DNA of 64,000 bases from Litoribacter populi (GTDB taxonomy: Bacteria; Bacteroidota; Bacteroidia; Cytophagales; Cyclobacteriaceae). The stretch covers positions 558,001 through 622,000 of the forward strand of contig NZ_VMKN01000001.1 of assembly GCF_007483685.1 (NCBI RefSeq). Direction: 5' to 3'. Positions within the stretch are counted from its first letter, which is position 1. Each line of letters starts with the position of its first letter. Both the position numbers and the translations under genes were made by a program. Of the stretch, positions 56,718 to 64,000 are shown piece after piece. The notes below the pieces were generated by a model. The model saw only the letters and a list, made by a program, of their open reading frames with translations. It made no database searches and had not been told where the DNA came from.

Positions 56718-58301
56718 ATGATCAAAGCGACCCTTGAGCCTGAGTGTACCGGGCAGTTTTCAGCTTTCTTTTTAGACTATCTCCGACAGCAACCTTCTCT
56801 TTCCCCATTTTACAAGTTATTCCCCTCAGTGGAGAATTTTGGAAAGGCAGTTGAGGAAAGGAATTTTTCTCAAGAGAAAAGAGAAGTGCTGGCAACTGCG
56901 CTGAACGAGCAATATCAAAAGGCGGGTCTGAAATGTAAAGCTGTGGAAAGGCTCAGGGATTCCAGGACTTTTACCGTGACGACCGGTCACCAGCTCAATC
57001 TAATGACTGGGCCGCTTTATTTCATTTATAAAATTGTCTCTACCATCAATTTGGCCGAAAAGCTGAATAAGGAGTACCCGGAATGCCATTTTATTCCGGT
57101 GTATTGGATGGCCACTGAGGACCACGATTTTGCTGAAATCAACCATTTCAACTTTGATGGAGAAAAATATCAGTGGAACAGCCAACAGACAGGTGCTGTG
57201 GGTGATTTTGTCCTTGATGATGAGCTTAAGGGGCTTCTAAAGAAGTGGAGGTTTTTGCCCGATTTCTTAAAGGATGCCTATGAAAGCTCCGAAAACTTAG
57301 CGGTTGCAGTTCGTAAATATGTACATCACCTTTTTGGAGAAAAAGGCCTAGTAATAGTAGATGGGCATGATGTGAAGTTAAAACAACTTTTCGCCCCCAT
57401 TATAGAAGCAGACATCTTAGAAGGCAAAGCCAGCGAGTTAGTGCAACAAAGCACACAGGAATTAGAAGAGTTGAGCTACAAAACCCAAGTGCATTCCCGT
57501 GAGATTAATTTTTTCTACCTGGATAAAGGGCTTAGGGAAAGGATTGTGAAAGTGGAGGACAGTTTTGAGGTGCTCAATACAGATATTAAATACAGTGAGT
57601 CAGAGCTTAGAAAGTTGATTCAGGAAAGTCCCGAAAAATTCAGCCCCAATGTAGTAATGAGGCCTGTGTATCAGGAGGTAATTCTACCAAATCTGGCTTA
57701 CTTGGGTGGTCCGGCTGAGGTAGTGTATTGGTTGCAGTTGAAGGAAAGTTTTGACCACTACGGCGTAGATTTTCCCATGATTATGCCTAGAAACTTTGCC
57801 ATGATTATTGATTCCAACTCTTCGAGAAAGATTGCTAAACTGGGTGTGCCTTTGAAGCAAATTTTTGAAGATTTCACAATCTGGAAAAAAGCTTACGTAA
57901 AGCAAAGGTCCACTCATGATCTAACGTTAAATGATAAAAAAGAGGCTTTAACTTCCTTAATGGATGAAATCGGGGGACAGGTAGAAGGAATCCATCCGAC
58001 TTTAAAGACGAGCTCAGAAAGTACCAAAACAAGGATGATACAAATTATTGATCATTTTTGTAAAAAAGTGGTAAAGGCTGAGGAGAAAAATTTCTCGGAA
58101 GACTTAAACAGGATGGAGACCGTTAAGAAAACTCTTTTCCCCAAGGGCGTGCCCCAGGAAAGGTTTAATAATCTCTTGCAATTTTACTTGGAGGATGGCA
58201 ATTTTATAGACAAGCTTTTTGAAAATTTTGATCCTATGAACTTCAGTTATATTGTTTTAGAATATCAGGATGGAGAAATCAGAACTACGGAAAATTTATA
58301 A
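56718..58301 (+). CDS. bshC: Bacillithiol biosynthesis cysteine-adding enzyme BshC
   Basis: BshC adds cysteine to GlcN-malate to make bacillithiol. The 527-residue product has the family core VTTGHQLNLMTGPLYFIYKI (about residues 90-110), with FIPVYWMATEDHDFAEINHF next, and a C-terminal coiled-coil-rich part. Length is standard. ATG 56718 (MIKATLEPECTGQFS) is chosen over a TTG seven codons upstream that sits in a promoter-like sequence. The end overlaps the next gene by 32 bases. Confidence 0.94.
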   Translation: MIKATLEPECTGQFSAFFLDYLRQQPSLSPFYKLFPSVENFGKAVEERNFSQEKREVLATALNEQYQKAGLKCKAVERLRDSRTFTVTTGHQLNLMTGPLYFIYKIVSTINLAEKLNKEYPECHFIPVYWMATEDHDFAEINHFNFDGEKYQWNSQQTGAVGDFVLDDELKGLLKKWRFLPDFLKDAYESSENLAVAVRKYVHHLFGEKGLVIVDGHDVKLKQLFAPIIEADILEGKASELVQQSTQELEELSYKTQVHSREINFFYLDKGLRERIVKVEDSFEVLNTDIKYSESELRKLIQESPEKFSPNVVMRPVYQEVILPNLAYLGGPAEVVYWLQLKESFDHYGVDFPMIMPRNFAMIIDSNSSRKIAKLGVPLKQIFEDFTIWKKAYVKQRSTHDLTLNDKKEALTSLMDEIGGQVEGIHPTLKTSSESTKTRMIQIIDHFCKKVVKAEEKNFSEDLNRMETVKKTLFPKGVPQERFNNLLQFYLEDGNFIDKLFENFDPMNFSYIVLEYQDGEIRTTENL

Positions 58302-58836
58302 ATCCAAAAGGAAGCATCTGGAGACTGGGAAAAGATTGATAATATCCAGAATTATCACCGATAAATTGCTTACCTTTCTGGAACTGCATCTAGAAATTAA
58401 ACACATTCACGTTTTTCTTCCGATTGAAAAACTCGGTGAGATTAATACCTTCGAGCTTGTCGACCGACTTGCCTCCAAAAAATACCATCTTTATACATCT
58501 GTAAGTGATTTTGTCACCGGAGCCATGGAGACCATTGAGTTGGATGTTCCATTTTCATACGAACTTGACTCCTATGGAATTCCGGTACCACACCATTATC
58601 ATGTCGTGGATGGCAATGCCGTTCAAATGGTTTTAATACCCCTTTTGGCATATGATTTGGAAGGTAACAGACTTGGTTATGGAAAGGGATTTTACGATCG
58701 TTTTTTGGAATCCCTCGGTCATGAGGTTATAAAAGTGGGCTTGTCATTTTTCCCTCCGGAAAAATCCATACCTGCTGAAGAACACGATGTCAGGCTTGAT
58801 TTTTGTATCAGCCCGGAGCAGATTTATTCCTTTTAA
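58270..58836 (+). CDS. 5-formyltetrahydrofolate cyclo-ligase
   Basis: The enzyme returns 5-formyl-THF to 5,10-methenyl-THF with ATP. The 188-residue product has the N-terminal basic ATP-binding region (LRKIYKSKRKHLETGKRLI) and the signature LIPLLAYDLEGNRLGYGKGF, continuing into YDRFL (about residues 120-143). It begins within the end of bshC (32-base overlap), so translation is coupled; a metabolic link to bacillithiol is not obvious. Confidence 0.93.
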   Translation: MEKSELRKIYKSKRKHLETGKRLIISRIITDKLLTFLELHLEIKHIHVFLPIEKLGEINTFELVDRLASKKYHLYTSVSDFVTGAMETIELDVPFSYELDSYGIPVPHHYHVVDGNAVQMVLIPLLAYDLEGNRLGYGKGFYDRFLESLGHEVIKVGLSFFPPEKSIPAEEHDVRLDFCISPEQIYSF

Positions 58837-58868
58837 AAAATTATTTATTGTTAAATTTTACTACTTAT

Positions 58869-59357
58869 ATGTTTAAAAAAATAATGATTGTCGCCCTGCT
58901 TTTCGCAGGAATGTGTTTAGGCACCGAGGTAAAAGCTCAAGATTACAATACCGGCATAGGTTTGAGAGCGGGAAACAGTGCTGGGGTGACCATTAAGCAT
59001 TTTCTTTCCAATGATGTCGCTTTTGAAGGTTTGATCCACAGCAGATGGAGAGGCATGATGCTGACAGGTCTTTTGGAGGTTCACCGCAACATCCCTGAAG
59101 CTCGTGGTTTGAGATGGTATTATGGCGCTGGTGCCCACGTAGGGTTTTTTAATGCCGCAGATAGAAGGTACCGTGGCTGGGGAGATCCAGACAGATCATA
59201 TACCGTAGTGGGTATAGATGGTATTTTGGGATTGGAATATACTTTTGTAGAAATTCCACTTAACTTATCTTTTGACTGGAAACCTGCCTTTGACGTGATA
59301 GGTTACCAGAGATTATGGGCAGATGGATTTGCGCTTTCTGTCCGATATGTTTTTTAA
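58869..59357 (+). CDS. Small outer-membrane beta-barrel-like protein
   Basis: The 162-residue product has a signal peptide (MFKKIMIVALLFAGMCLG, cleaved near VKAQ). Barrel-type strands follow (NTGIGLRAGNSAGVTIKHFL, GLRWYYGAGAHVGFF, GIDGILGLEYTFVEI), ending in the aromatic LSVRYVF typical of outer-membrane insertion. No named family is recognised. The in-frame region before ATG 58869 is not used because the signal peptide starts there. A terminator follows, convergent with the sugar dehydrogenase gene. Confidence 0.7.
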   Translation: MFKKIMIVALLFAGMCLGTEVKAQDYNTGIGLRAGNSAGVTIKHFLSNDVAFEGLIHSRWRGMMLTGLLEVHRNIPEARGLRWYYGAGAHVGFFNAADRRYRGWGDPDRSYTVVGIDGILGLEYTFVEIPLNLSFDWKPAFDVIGYQRLWADGFALSVRYVF

Positions 59358-59374
59358 ATAAATTATTAAGTCAT

Positions 59375-59408
59375 AAAAAAAGAGGTAGCGATCGGCTACC
59401 TCTTTTTT
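59375..59408. terminator. Bidirectional terminator at a convergent junction
   Basis: AGAGGTAGC and GCTACCTCT form a stem with a short loop, flanked by A on the left and T on the right, so it can serve both the beta-barrel gene and the sugar dehydrogenase gene. Confidence 0.85.
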
Positions 59409-59413
59409 TTGTT

Positions 59414-60553
59414 CTATTCTTCAGGAATTAACTTGACCATAAGTCCCGTTCCTTCGGTGACTACGTAAATGTATCCATCAGGACTTTGAGCTACATGTCT
59501 GACACGGCCGATGTCTTGCAGAAGCTTTTCTTCCCCAGCATACTCAGTACCATCTAGCTCAACTCTAGCGACGTGCTGATGAGCTAAGGCGCCTATGAGC
59601 AAGTTGCCTTTCCAAGCGCCATAGCGGTCACTGGTGACTTGCACCATGCCACATGGAGCGATGGATGGGTCCCAGTAATGAACCGGTGGAGTTACCCCTT
59701 CTTTCTCAGTTTCCTCAGAGATTACGCTCCCGTCATAATCAATCCCATGGGTCACTAAAGGCCAGCCGTAATTTTTCCCTTTTTCGATAAGGTTCAATTC
59801 ATCACCACCTTTTGGTCCATGCTCATGTGCCCAGATTCTGTTGTTTTCTGCATCATAGATCATTCCCTGAGGGTTTCGGTTTCCATAAGTCCAGATTGAC
59901 TTCACCGCATTTGGCTCGTTTACAAAAGGATTGTCATCCGGGATACTTCCGTCAAGGTTTATACGGTGGATTTTTCCGTGCGAGTTCGTCAGGTCCTGGG
60001 CATTAGGCTTAGTGCCGCGCTCGCCAGAACTGAAATATAGGTAGTCTTCATTGTCAAAAACGATTCTGCATCCGAAGTGGACTCCAGAGTCTGTTGCTGG
60101 AGTTGTTTGGATAAGTTCTTCCTGGTCTACCAAATTATTTCCATCCAATCTCGCCCTCATGATAGTGGTGGCGCCACCGCCTTGGGTAGGCTTGGCATAG
60201 GCTATATACAGCCAATCATCCTTTTTCTGAATGTCCATCAAGCCTCCTTGTCCTCTGGCATACACATCCGGCATTCCCTGGACTTGTTCGCCAGTGTACC
60301 CATCATTTTCAAAGATGAGTATTTCCCCGCTTCTCTCTGTTACCAACATTCTGCCATCCTCAAGCCAAACCATTCCCCAGGGGTTTTCAAGATCTGAATA
60401 TAAAGTGTCAACACTGAAGTTGAGCGTTTCGGAATTGACCACGTTGGTAGGGGACAGCGGCTCGCCGGTTTCATTGCCATTATTCTCCGAACAGGAAAAT
60501 AGGGAAGTTGAAAGGGCAGCAGATAATATTAATGTATAGAGTGTGCTTTTCAT
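59414..60553 (-). CDS. PQQ-dependent sugar dehydrogenase-like lipoprotein
   Basis: The 379-residue product has a lipoprotein signal (lipobox LFSC, Cys about residue 21) and a six-bladed GSDH propeller with the features of soluble aldose/glucose dehydrogenases of the YliI type: LENPWGMVWLEDGRMLVTER, then GVHFGCRIVFDNEDYLYFSS, IWAHEHGPKGGDELNLIEKG and HYWDPSIAPCGMV. The HGPxGGDE segment is typical for PQQ and calcium binding. It oxidises sugars outside the cytoplasm if PQQ is available; no PQQ synthesis gene is in view. Confidence 0.88.
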   Translation of the reverse strand: MKSTLYTLILSAALSTSLFSCSENNGNETGEPLSPTNVVNSETLNFSVDTLYSDLENPWGMVWLEDGRMLVTERSGEILIFENDGYTGEQVQGMPDVYARGQGGLMDIQKKDDWLYIAYAKPTQGGGATTIMRARLDGNNLVDQEELIQTTPATDSGVHFGCRIVFDNEDYLYFSSGERGTKPNAQDLTNSHGKIHRINLDGSIPDDNPFVNEPNAVKSIWTYGNRNPQGMIYDAENNRIWAHEHGPKGGDELNLIEKGKNYGWPLVTHGIDYDGSVISEETEKEGVTPPVHYWDPSIAPCGMVQVTSDRYGAWKGNLLIGALAHQHVARVELDGTEYAGEEKLLQDIGRVRHVAQSPDGYIYVVTEGTGLMVKLIPEE

Positions 60554-60724
60554 TTTTAAAAATGGATTTGTGTAACTACAAGATACGCATTTTTCCTGTC
60601 CTTTTAAAAAGCCCTAGATTTTGGAATGGCGAATCCCTATCTGAAAAATCAATCGGCAGAAGGAAAGCATGCCTTAATTTTTTATCTTTAACCTATTACT
60701 TTCAAACCTTAAAAGAATTGACCT

Positions 60725-61846
60725 ATGAACAATCCGATTTGGATTATGACCTCAGCATTTGATCAACTGGACCTTGATCAGACCATCGAGAAAGCCAAGG
60801 AAGCTGGCGTACAGGGACTGGACGTGTGTGTTTTTAGAAAAGACGGCACACGTGATGATTTCGTGGCCACTCATATGGATTATGAGAATTTTTCTCCCGA
60901 TACGGCTAAGGAAATGATTGAAAAATTTAATAGGAATCAGCTTAGGATGTCGCTGGGTGCTTTTGATAACCTTATCGGCGGAGATGAGCAGCAAAAAATA
61001 AACAATCAAAACCACCTCCTTAGGCTTATCCGTATGGCCCACCTCATGGGAGGGGATGAAAACGATATAAAGGTGGGGACATTTGTAGGATATAATCATG
61101 AGCTGGGGGTTCAGGAAAGAGGTTTTCAAAAAAATCTGGAAGAATACAAGAAGGTTTTTGAACCCATCATCAAATATGCCGAGGATCTAGGAGTAACCAT
61201 TTTGTATGAAAACTGCCCAATGGAAGGATGGCGGTCAGCAGGATTTTCCAGTACCTATAACAATCTACCAGGAGTACTTGCCGCAAGGAAACTGATGTAT
61301 GAATTGATCCCGAGTAAAGCACATGGTGAGATTTATGATCCATCGCATGATGTGTGGCAACATGTGGATCCTACAGAGGTAATCGAGCATACGGATATGG
61401 GCCGACTTAAACGGATCCATGTAAAGTCCACAAGAAACGGCAACAGTCCTTTTTGGGGAAATATGTATCCAATGCATTTGGTAGAGGGAGAGTTGGCGAA
61501 GAAAGCCGGAGTGCCGACCAGTCAACATGAATGGGACAGACATCATTATGAGGCAACCTTACCTGGATTTGGGGTTGGGGATAATATGGACTGGAGAAAA
61601 TTTATCAATACTTTAAAAGCCAAAAACTTCAGCGGGCCGTTTGAAATTGAAAATGAAGCCGCACTGAGTAAAGGCACTGGAAATATGGGAGCCATCATGC
61701 AGGGCTGCAAAGCCACGGTGCTCAACCTTGCCCCATTGCTGTGGGAGCTCACTGAGGAGGGATACGCCTATAAAGGGGAACAAAATCCTCTGAAAGACCT
61801 CAACCGCAAGGATGTACCGGTTGTGACTATGAAGGAGCTGAAGTAG
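60725..61846 (+). CDS. Sugar phosphate isomerase/epimerase (xylose isomerase-like TIM barrel)
   Basis: The 373-residue product fits the AP endonuclease 2 / xylose-isomerase-like barrel: MNNPIWIMTSAFDQLDLDQT at the front, a metal-site GVTILYENCPMEGW segment with Glu, HGEIYDPSHDVWQHVDPTEV with His and Asp, then RIHVKSTRNGN and GPFEIENEAALS with a late Glu. The substrate is unknown. It starts 171 bases after a divergent sugar dehydrogenase gene, which may hint at a shared sugar theme, but this is not shown. Confidence 0.85.
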   Translation: MNNPIWIMTSAFDQLDLDQTIEKAKEAGVQGLDVCVFRKDGTRDDFVATHMDYENFSPDTAKEMIEKFNRNQLRMSLGAFDNLIGGDEQQKINNQNHLLRLIRMAHLMGGDENDIKVGTFVGYNHELGVQERGFQKNLEEYKKVFEPIIKYAEDLGVTILYENCPMEGWRSAGFSSTYNNLPGVLAARKLMYELIPSKAHGEIYDPSHDVWQHVDPTEVIEHTDMGRLKRIHVKSTRNGNSPFWGNMYPMHLVEGELAKKAGVPTSQHEWDRHHYEATLPGFGVGDNMDWRKFINTLKAKNFSGPFEIENEAALSKGTGNMGAIMQGCKATVLNLAPLLWELTEEGYAYKGEQNPLKDLNRKDVPVVTMKELK

Positions 61847-61863
61847 GATAGCCTGATGAGAGA

Positions 61864-61940
61864 TAACCGCAAAGACAACAAGAATCGCAAAGTGATGGAG
61901 TTTTCATAAACCTTTACGCTTCTTTATTTCTTTGCGGTTA
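61864..61940. repeat. Inverted intergenic repeat TAACCGCAAAGA / TCTTTGCGGTTA
   Basis: TAACCGCAAAGA (61864-61875) and its exact reverse complement TCTTTGCGGTTA (61929-61940) bracket 53 bases that include a further CGCAAAG. It lies between the stops of convergent genes and is the clearest member of the family seen at 7612, 8954 and 13412. Confidence 0.65.
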
Positions 61941-61959
61941 ATTTTTATTTGTAGTAAGG

Positions 61960-62538
61960 TTAATTTCTGCTCCTGACCAAAGTCTCGGTGATCTTGTTCA
62001 TCAGTTCAACTTTTTCCTCAAAGTCACCCTTTAAAGTTTTTCTGTACTCGTTGAGGTTATTGACCAAGTCATCGATGTCCTCAGGGATCACCTCCTCTAG
62101 CAGCTGCCGTAGCCGCTTTGCCGTAGTGGGTGATTTACCATTGGTACTGATGGCGATTTTGACGTTTCCTTTGGTCACGATGCCGCCGAGGTAAAAATCG
62201 CAATAGGCCGGTGTATCCGCCACATTGACCAACAAATACCTTTCCTTGGCATCATGATAAATCTCATGGTTGGTTTCGGTCACGTCGGTGGCAGCGATCA
62301 CAATATGCTTGCCTCCGAGATACTTGGTTTGGTAGGCATCCACAATAAGCGTGACATGGGACTTCCCTTTGGCCAGCTGCCTTACCTCCTCGCTGATTTC
62401 CTTTGCTACCACGGTAACATGTGCGTTTGGACTGGATTTTAGCAGGAAAGTGAGCTTTTCCAGCCCTACTTTTCCGGCGCCTACCAGCAGCACGTTCAGC
62501 TGGTTGACCTTGAGGAATATGGGATATAACTCGTTCAT
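61960..62538 (-). CDS. Precorrin-2 dehydrogenase / siroheme synthase N-terminal type
   Basis: The enzyme oxidises precorrin-2 to sirohydrochlorin with NAD. The 192-residue product has the NAD-binding start LNVLLVGAGKVGLEKLTFLL and later YLLVNVADTPAYCDFYLGGI and the AISTNGKSPTTAKRLRQLLE segment of the CysG-N/Met8p family; the lysine/serine region is normal. ATG 62538 (MNELYPIFLKVNQ) is chosen over an upstream in-frame ATG at 62586 that lies inside the next gene. It is the last gene of a siroheme cluster with cobA and the reductase gene. Confidence 0.92.
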   Translation of the reverse strand: MNELYPIFLKVNQLNVLLVGAGKVGLEKLTFLLKSSPNAHVTVVAKEISEEVRQLAKGKSHVTLIVDAYQTKYLGGKHIVIAATDVTETNHEIYHDAKERYLLVNVADTPAYCDFYLGGIVTKGNVKIAISTNGKSPTTAKRLRQLLEEVIPEDIDDLVNNLNEYRKTLKGDFEEKVELMNKITETLVRSRN

Positions 62539-62548
62539 GGTTTTGATA

Positions 62549-63322
62549 TTAGTAGTGGTTAATATAAACAGCCTCCCTGTACACATCCATCAGCCTTGGA
62601 CTTTCTCTTACAACCTCGCCGATGATGATAATTGCAGGTGTTCCTACTCCGGCAAGGGTCGCCTTTTCTTCAATGTCCTCAATGTTTCCAGCCACAATCT
62701 TTTCCTCCTTGGTGGTACCGCTTTGGATGACGGCGATAGGAGTGGAGGCGCGATCGGCCATTTTAAAGAGCTGGACGATTTCAGGCAATTTGCCCATTCC
62801 CATTAGCACGACTACTGTAGCAGTTGACTGGGCAGCCAGTTCAACGTCGCGGGACAATTTGCCAGCAGAGGTGGTGCCGGTGATGACCCAGAAACTTTCC
62901 GAAACGCCCCTTTTGGTGACCGGTATGCCCGCAGCTGCAGGCACGGCCACACTGGAGGTGATTCCCGGTATGACTTCAGTGGCCACTCCAAAGCTTTGGA
63001 TATAATCCACCTCCTCTGCCCCTCTTCCAAAGACAAATGGATCCCCGCCTTTTAAGCGAACCACGTGCCCGTGTTTTTTTGCGTGGTAAACACAGAGGTG
63101 GTTGGTCTCCTCCTGGGGATTGCCCTTAACCTTATTCCTTTTGCCTACATAAACTTTCAAGGCTGACTTTGGAGCATGGTTCAAGAGACTTTTATCCACC
63201 AATGCGTCGTATAATACCACATCAGCTTTGCTGAGGGCCAAGATTCCTTTCCAAGTGATCAGTTCTGGGTCCCCCGGTCCTGCGCCAACCAATGTTACTT
63301 TTGGATTGATGTTATTTCTCAT
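62549..63322 (-). CDS. cobA: Uroporphyrinogen-III C-methyltransferase (SUMT)
   Basis: SUMT methylates uroporphyrinogen III twice to give precorrin-2 for siroheme. The 257-residue product has the family motifs VTLVGAGPGDPELITWKGIL near the start, VVRLKGGDPFVFGRGAEEVD (about residue 90) and the PGITSSVAVPAAAGIPVTKR region. It ends ten bases before the precorrin-2 dehydrogenase start, and its own start overlaps the reductase stop by 11 bases, so the three are one operon. Confidence 0.95.
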   Translation of the reverse strand: MRNNINPKVTLVGAGPGDPELITWKGILALSKADVVLYDALVDKSLLNHAPKSALKVYVGKRNKVKGNPQEETNHLCVYHAKKHGHVVRLKGGDPFVFGRGAEEVDYIQSFGVATEVIPGITSSVAVPAAAGIPVTKRGVSESFWVITGTTSAGKLSRDVELAAQSTATVVVLMGMGKLPEIVQLFKMADRASTPIAVIQSGTTKEEKIVAGNIEDIEEKATLAGVGTPAIIIIGEVVRESPRLMDVYREAVYINHY

Positions 63323-64000
63323 TTACTACCTCCTCTCTTCTGTACTCATTTATAGATCCAAACACCTCTAAGGCAGCATTGAAATATTGCTTGGCAAATT
63401 CTGGGGAAGGCTCATTGTCCTTCATCTGGTATACGATGCTGCTGAAAGAATTCCCCAAGTCCAATTTGGAAGTTTCGGTGAAAGCTTCCTCAAATATGGA
63501 AATGATATTTGCATAAGAATTTGTGCTTTCGCCAACTGACAACAATAAGGCCTTGGCCGCATTGATCATCCCGGTATAAGAGTGGTAAATGCTGTCAGCC
63601 CATCTCTGCTCTTCCAAGGCTTCCTCGGCATTGGCCAGTTTTTCCCTAGCCTCAAGCAACAAGGTGGCGACCAAGTCTATGACCACTCCGGCACATTCAC
63701 CGACACCCACTTCCTTGACATACGGCTGGTCATTGCCCCAGTCCACGAAGTCCGACTCCTGTATGTCGTCGGTGGAGGAGAGATCCTTAAGTATGTCGTA
63801 GAAATACTTCTGACCCTGGTGGTCGTAATAGTCAGGGAAGGCAAAGCCATTGCCGTTTGCCTCAAAATCATTCAGCAATACCCTAAGCGCCTGAGGGCCT
63901 CTTTTGCTCGGGATCTTGATCACCTTATCGGCAAATACACCTTTCCCGTCACCTAAAACACGTCCGCCCAGCAATACCTGAAGGGCAGGAACCACGGATT
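63312..64000 (-). CDS. Nitrite/sulfite reductase, C-terminal part with extra helical domain
   Basis: The gene enters from the right edge; 229 codons are visible and the start is outside. The first visible part (VVPALQVLLGGRVLGDGKGV, then ADKVIKIPSKRGPQALRVLL) is the end of a siroheme- and [4Fe-4S]-type nitrite/sulfite reductase. After about 65 residues a second, mostly helical region begins (VIDLVATLLLEAREKLANAE, ADSIYHSYTGMINAAKALLL) that looks like a HEPN-type domain of about 130 residues. The siroheme genes cobA and precorrin-2 dehydrogenase follow directly, which supports the reductase call. Whether it acts on nitrite or sulfite cannot be told. Confidence 0.75.
   Translation of the reverse strand, partial: SVVPALQVLLGGRVLGDGKGVFADKVIKIPSKRGPQALRVLLNDFEANGNGFAFPDYYDHQGQKYFYDILKDLSSTDDIQESDFVDWGNDQPYVKEVGVGECAGVVIDLVATLLLEAREKLANAEEALEEQRWADSIYHSYTGMINAAKALLLSVGESTNSYANIISIFEEAFTETSKLDLGNSFSSIVYQMKDNEPSPEFAKQYFNAALEVFGSINEYRREEVVNEK

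Noticed and set aside
1-64000. Search by eye for tRNA, rRNA, CRISPR arrays, insertion sequences and prophage genes
   Set aside because: No cloverleaf-like TTCGAATCC arms between genes, no regular repeat-spacer arrays, and no transposase or integrase coding sequence were recognised; covariance-model searches would be needed to exclude tRNAs fully.

Overview
The window looks like chromosomal DNA of a Bacteroidota bacterium, most likely order Cytophagales (Cyclobacteriaceae-like). This is inferred from gene content and signals, not from a search: putative -7 boxes of the form TAnnTTTG before many starts, a TonB-dependent outer-membrane protein, DUF2520, DUF3810, DUF4382, DUF4403 and DUF2007 proteins, BatD, bacillithiol genes (bshC, ytxJ), CPBP protease, and a Cys-type CcmE. 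No rRNA, tRNA, CRISPR array, transposase, phage module or replication origin was seen.

Layout. 1-220 holds the 5' end of an exported protein gene. 385-5268 is a cytochrome c maturation operon (ccmB, ccmC, ccmD-like, ccmE, ccmF). 5760-10614 carries a DUF2520 protein, a UbiA prenyltransferase, a YefM-YoeB toxin-antitoxin pair, purN and purH. 10676-13298 is an AT-rich accessory insert. It has a six-cysteine secreted peptide, a beta-propeller-type lipoprotein and a small exported protein, and it ends in a decayed second copy of the purH 3' end with its terminator. 13494-19335 (minus) has lspA, ileS and dgt. 19434-27152 (plus) has two DUF4382 lipoproteins, ribD, a free-methionine-sulfoxide reductase, a Gfo/Idh/MocA oxidoreductase, a large M16 protease and a small beta-barrel protein.

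27230-31467 (minus) has psd, gdhA, cdsA, a DUF2007 protein and a CPBP protease; psd and cdsA belong to phosphatidylethanolamine synthesis. 31505-33412 has dus and an EamA transporter. 33414-40650 (minus) has a K+/H+ antiporter, DUF3810, Nfu, a dicarboxylate symporter, aroC and batD. 41039-43011 (minus) is queG-ruvB; 43168-45720 is apbE, a methyltransferase and a ZIP transporter. 45717-47673 holds a frameshifted TlpA-like gene behind a DUF4403 lipoprotein. 47840-51253 has ytxJ and a large TonB-dependent receptor-like protein. 51370-56384 (minus) has mnmD, ispF, an M16 protease, a copper-chaperone-like HMA protein and copA. 56718-59357 has bshC, 5-formyltetrahydrofolate cyclo-ligase and a small outer-membrane protein. 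The end carries a PQQ-type sugar dehydrogenase, a sugar isomerase and a siroheme cluster (precorrin-2 dehydrogenase, SUMT) feeding a nitrite/sulfite reductase cut by the window edge.

Most of the window is ordinary core genome. The parts that deserve attention are the purH-flanked accessory insert, the Cys-type ccm operon, the double frameshift in the TlpA gene, several intergenic repeat families, and a recurring pattern in which the longest reading frame begins at a TTG that is really part of a putative promoter.
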